This document shows positions 15,499 to 15,516 of a DNA stretch of 15,516 nucleotides, in pieces. Under the pieces are notes generated by a model. The model made no database searches. It saw only the letters and a list, made by a program, of their open reading frames with translations, and was not told the DNA's origin. The DNA lies in assembly GCA_003485955.1 (NCBI GenBank), contig DNHH01000045.1, positions 15,057 through 30,572 on the forward strand. The letters run 5' to 3'. Every line of letters starts with the position of its first letter. Positions within the stretch are counted from its first letter, which is position 1. This DNA comes from Opitutia bacterium (GTDB lineage Bacteria > Verrucomicrobiota > Verrucomicrobiia > Opitutales > UBA953). Both the position numbers and the translations under genes were made by a program.

Positions 15499-15516
15499 TA
15501 TCTAGAGACTTAACTA

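Noticed and set aside
1..15516. tRNA, rRNA, CRISPR array, insertion sequence or phage attachment sites
   Set aside because: No tRNA-like cloverleaf, no regularly spaced direct repeats and no transposase or integrase reading frame could be found by eye on either strand.

Overview
The window is a 15.5 kb piece of a bacterial chromosome of moderate GC, about nine-tenths coding. It contains nine clearly supported or likely protein genes, one possible extra small gene at the left edge, and no RNA genes, transposons or CRISPR arrays. I infer a Verrucomicrobiota bacterium, possibly Opitutae-like. The reasons are a stand-alone phosphotransacetylase followed by a separate P-loop/DRTGG protein, short hydrophobic signal peptides on several large glycoside hydrolases, an MFS sugar/nucleoside-symporter-like carrier beside a Gfo/Idh/MocA oxidoreductase, and little use of strong Shine-Dalgarno sites. 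This taxonomic guess rests on gene content and remembered family distribution, not on a marker gene.

Left part (1-5650, all + strand): a small unrecognised ORF that may be open at the window edge; a Tat-exported calcineurin-like phosphoesterase; phosphate acetyltransferase (catalytic domain only); a BioD-like P-loop plus DRTGG protein that corresponds to the N-terminal regulatory half of long Pta enzymes; and a YifB/ComM-type AAA+ ATPase. These are housekeeping or central-metabolism genes. Two short intergenic gaps (1649-1817 and 4031-4120) carry imperfect dyads built on CCTAG.

Right part (5695-15412): a small carbohydrate-use locus made of two converging gene groups. On the + strand lie a secreted GH20 beta-N-acetylhexosaminidase and a large secreted GH36-like (clan GH-D-like) hydrolase, 8 nt apart. 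On the - strand, reading right to left, lie an MFS transporter, a Gfo/Idh/MocA oxidoreductase (1 nt after the transporter stop) and a secreted GH95 alpha-L-fucosidase with a discoidin (F5/8 type C) domain inserted in its N-terminal region. The two groups meet tail to tail, with only 3 nt between stop codons and no terminator between them. A rho-independent terminator on the - strand at the right edge ends the transcript of a gene beyond the window and separates it from the transporter operon.

Taken together, the right part looks like a set that trims fucose, N-acetylhexosamine and probably an alpha-linked sugar such as galactose from a complex glycan outside the cytoplasm, imports a released sugar by MFS, and oxidises or epimerises it in the cytoplasm. 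No SusC/SusD pair, sulfatase or regulator is visible in the window. The exact substrate is an inference. The most interesting items are the divergent GH36-like enzyme, the discoidin insertion in GH95, and the split Pta with its two halves in reversed gene order.
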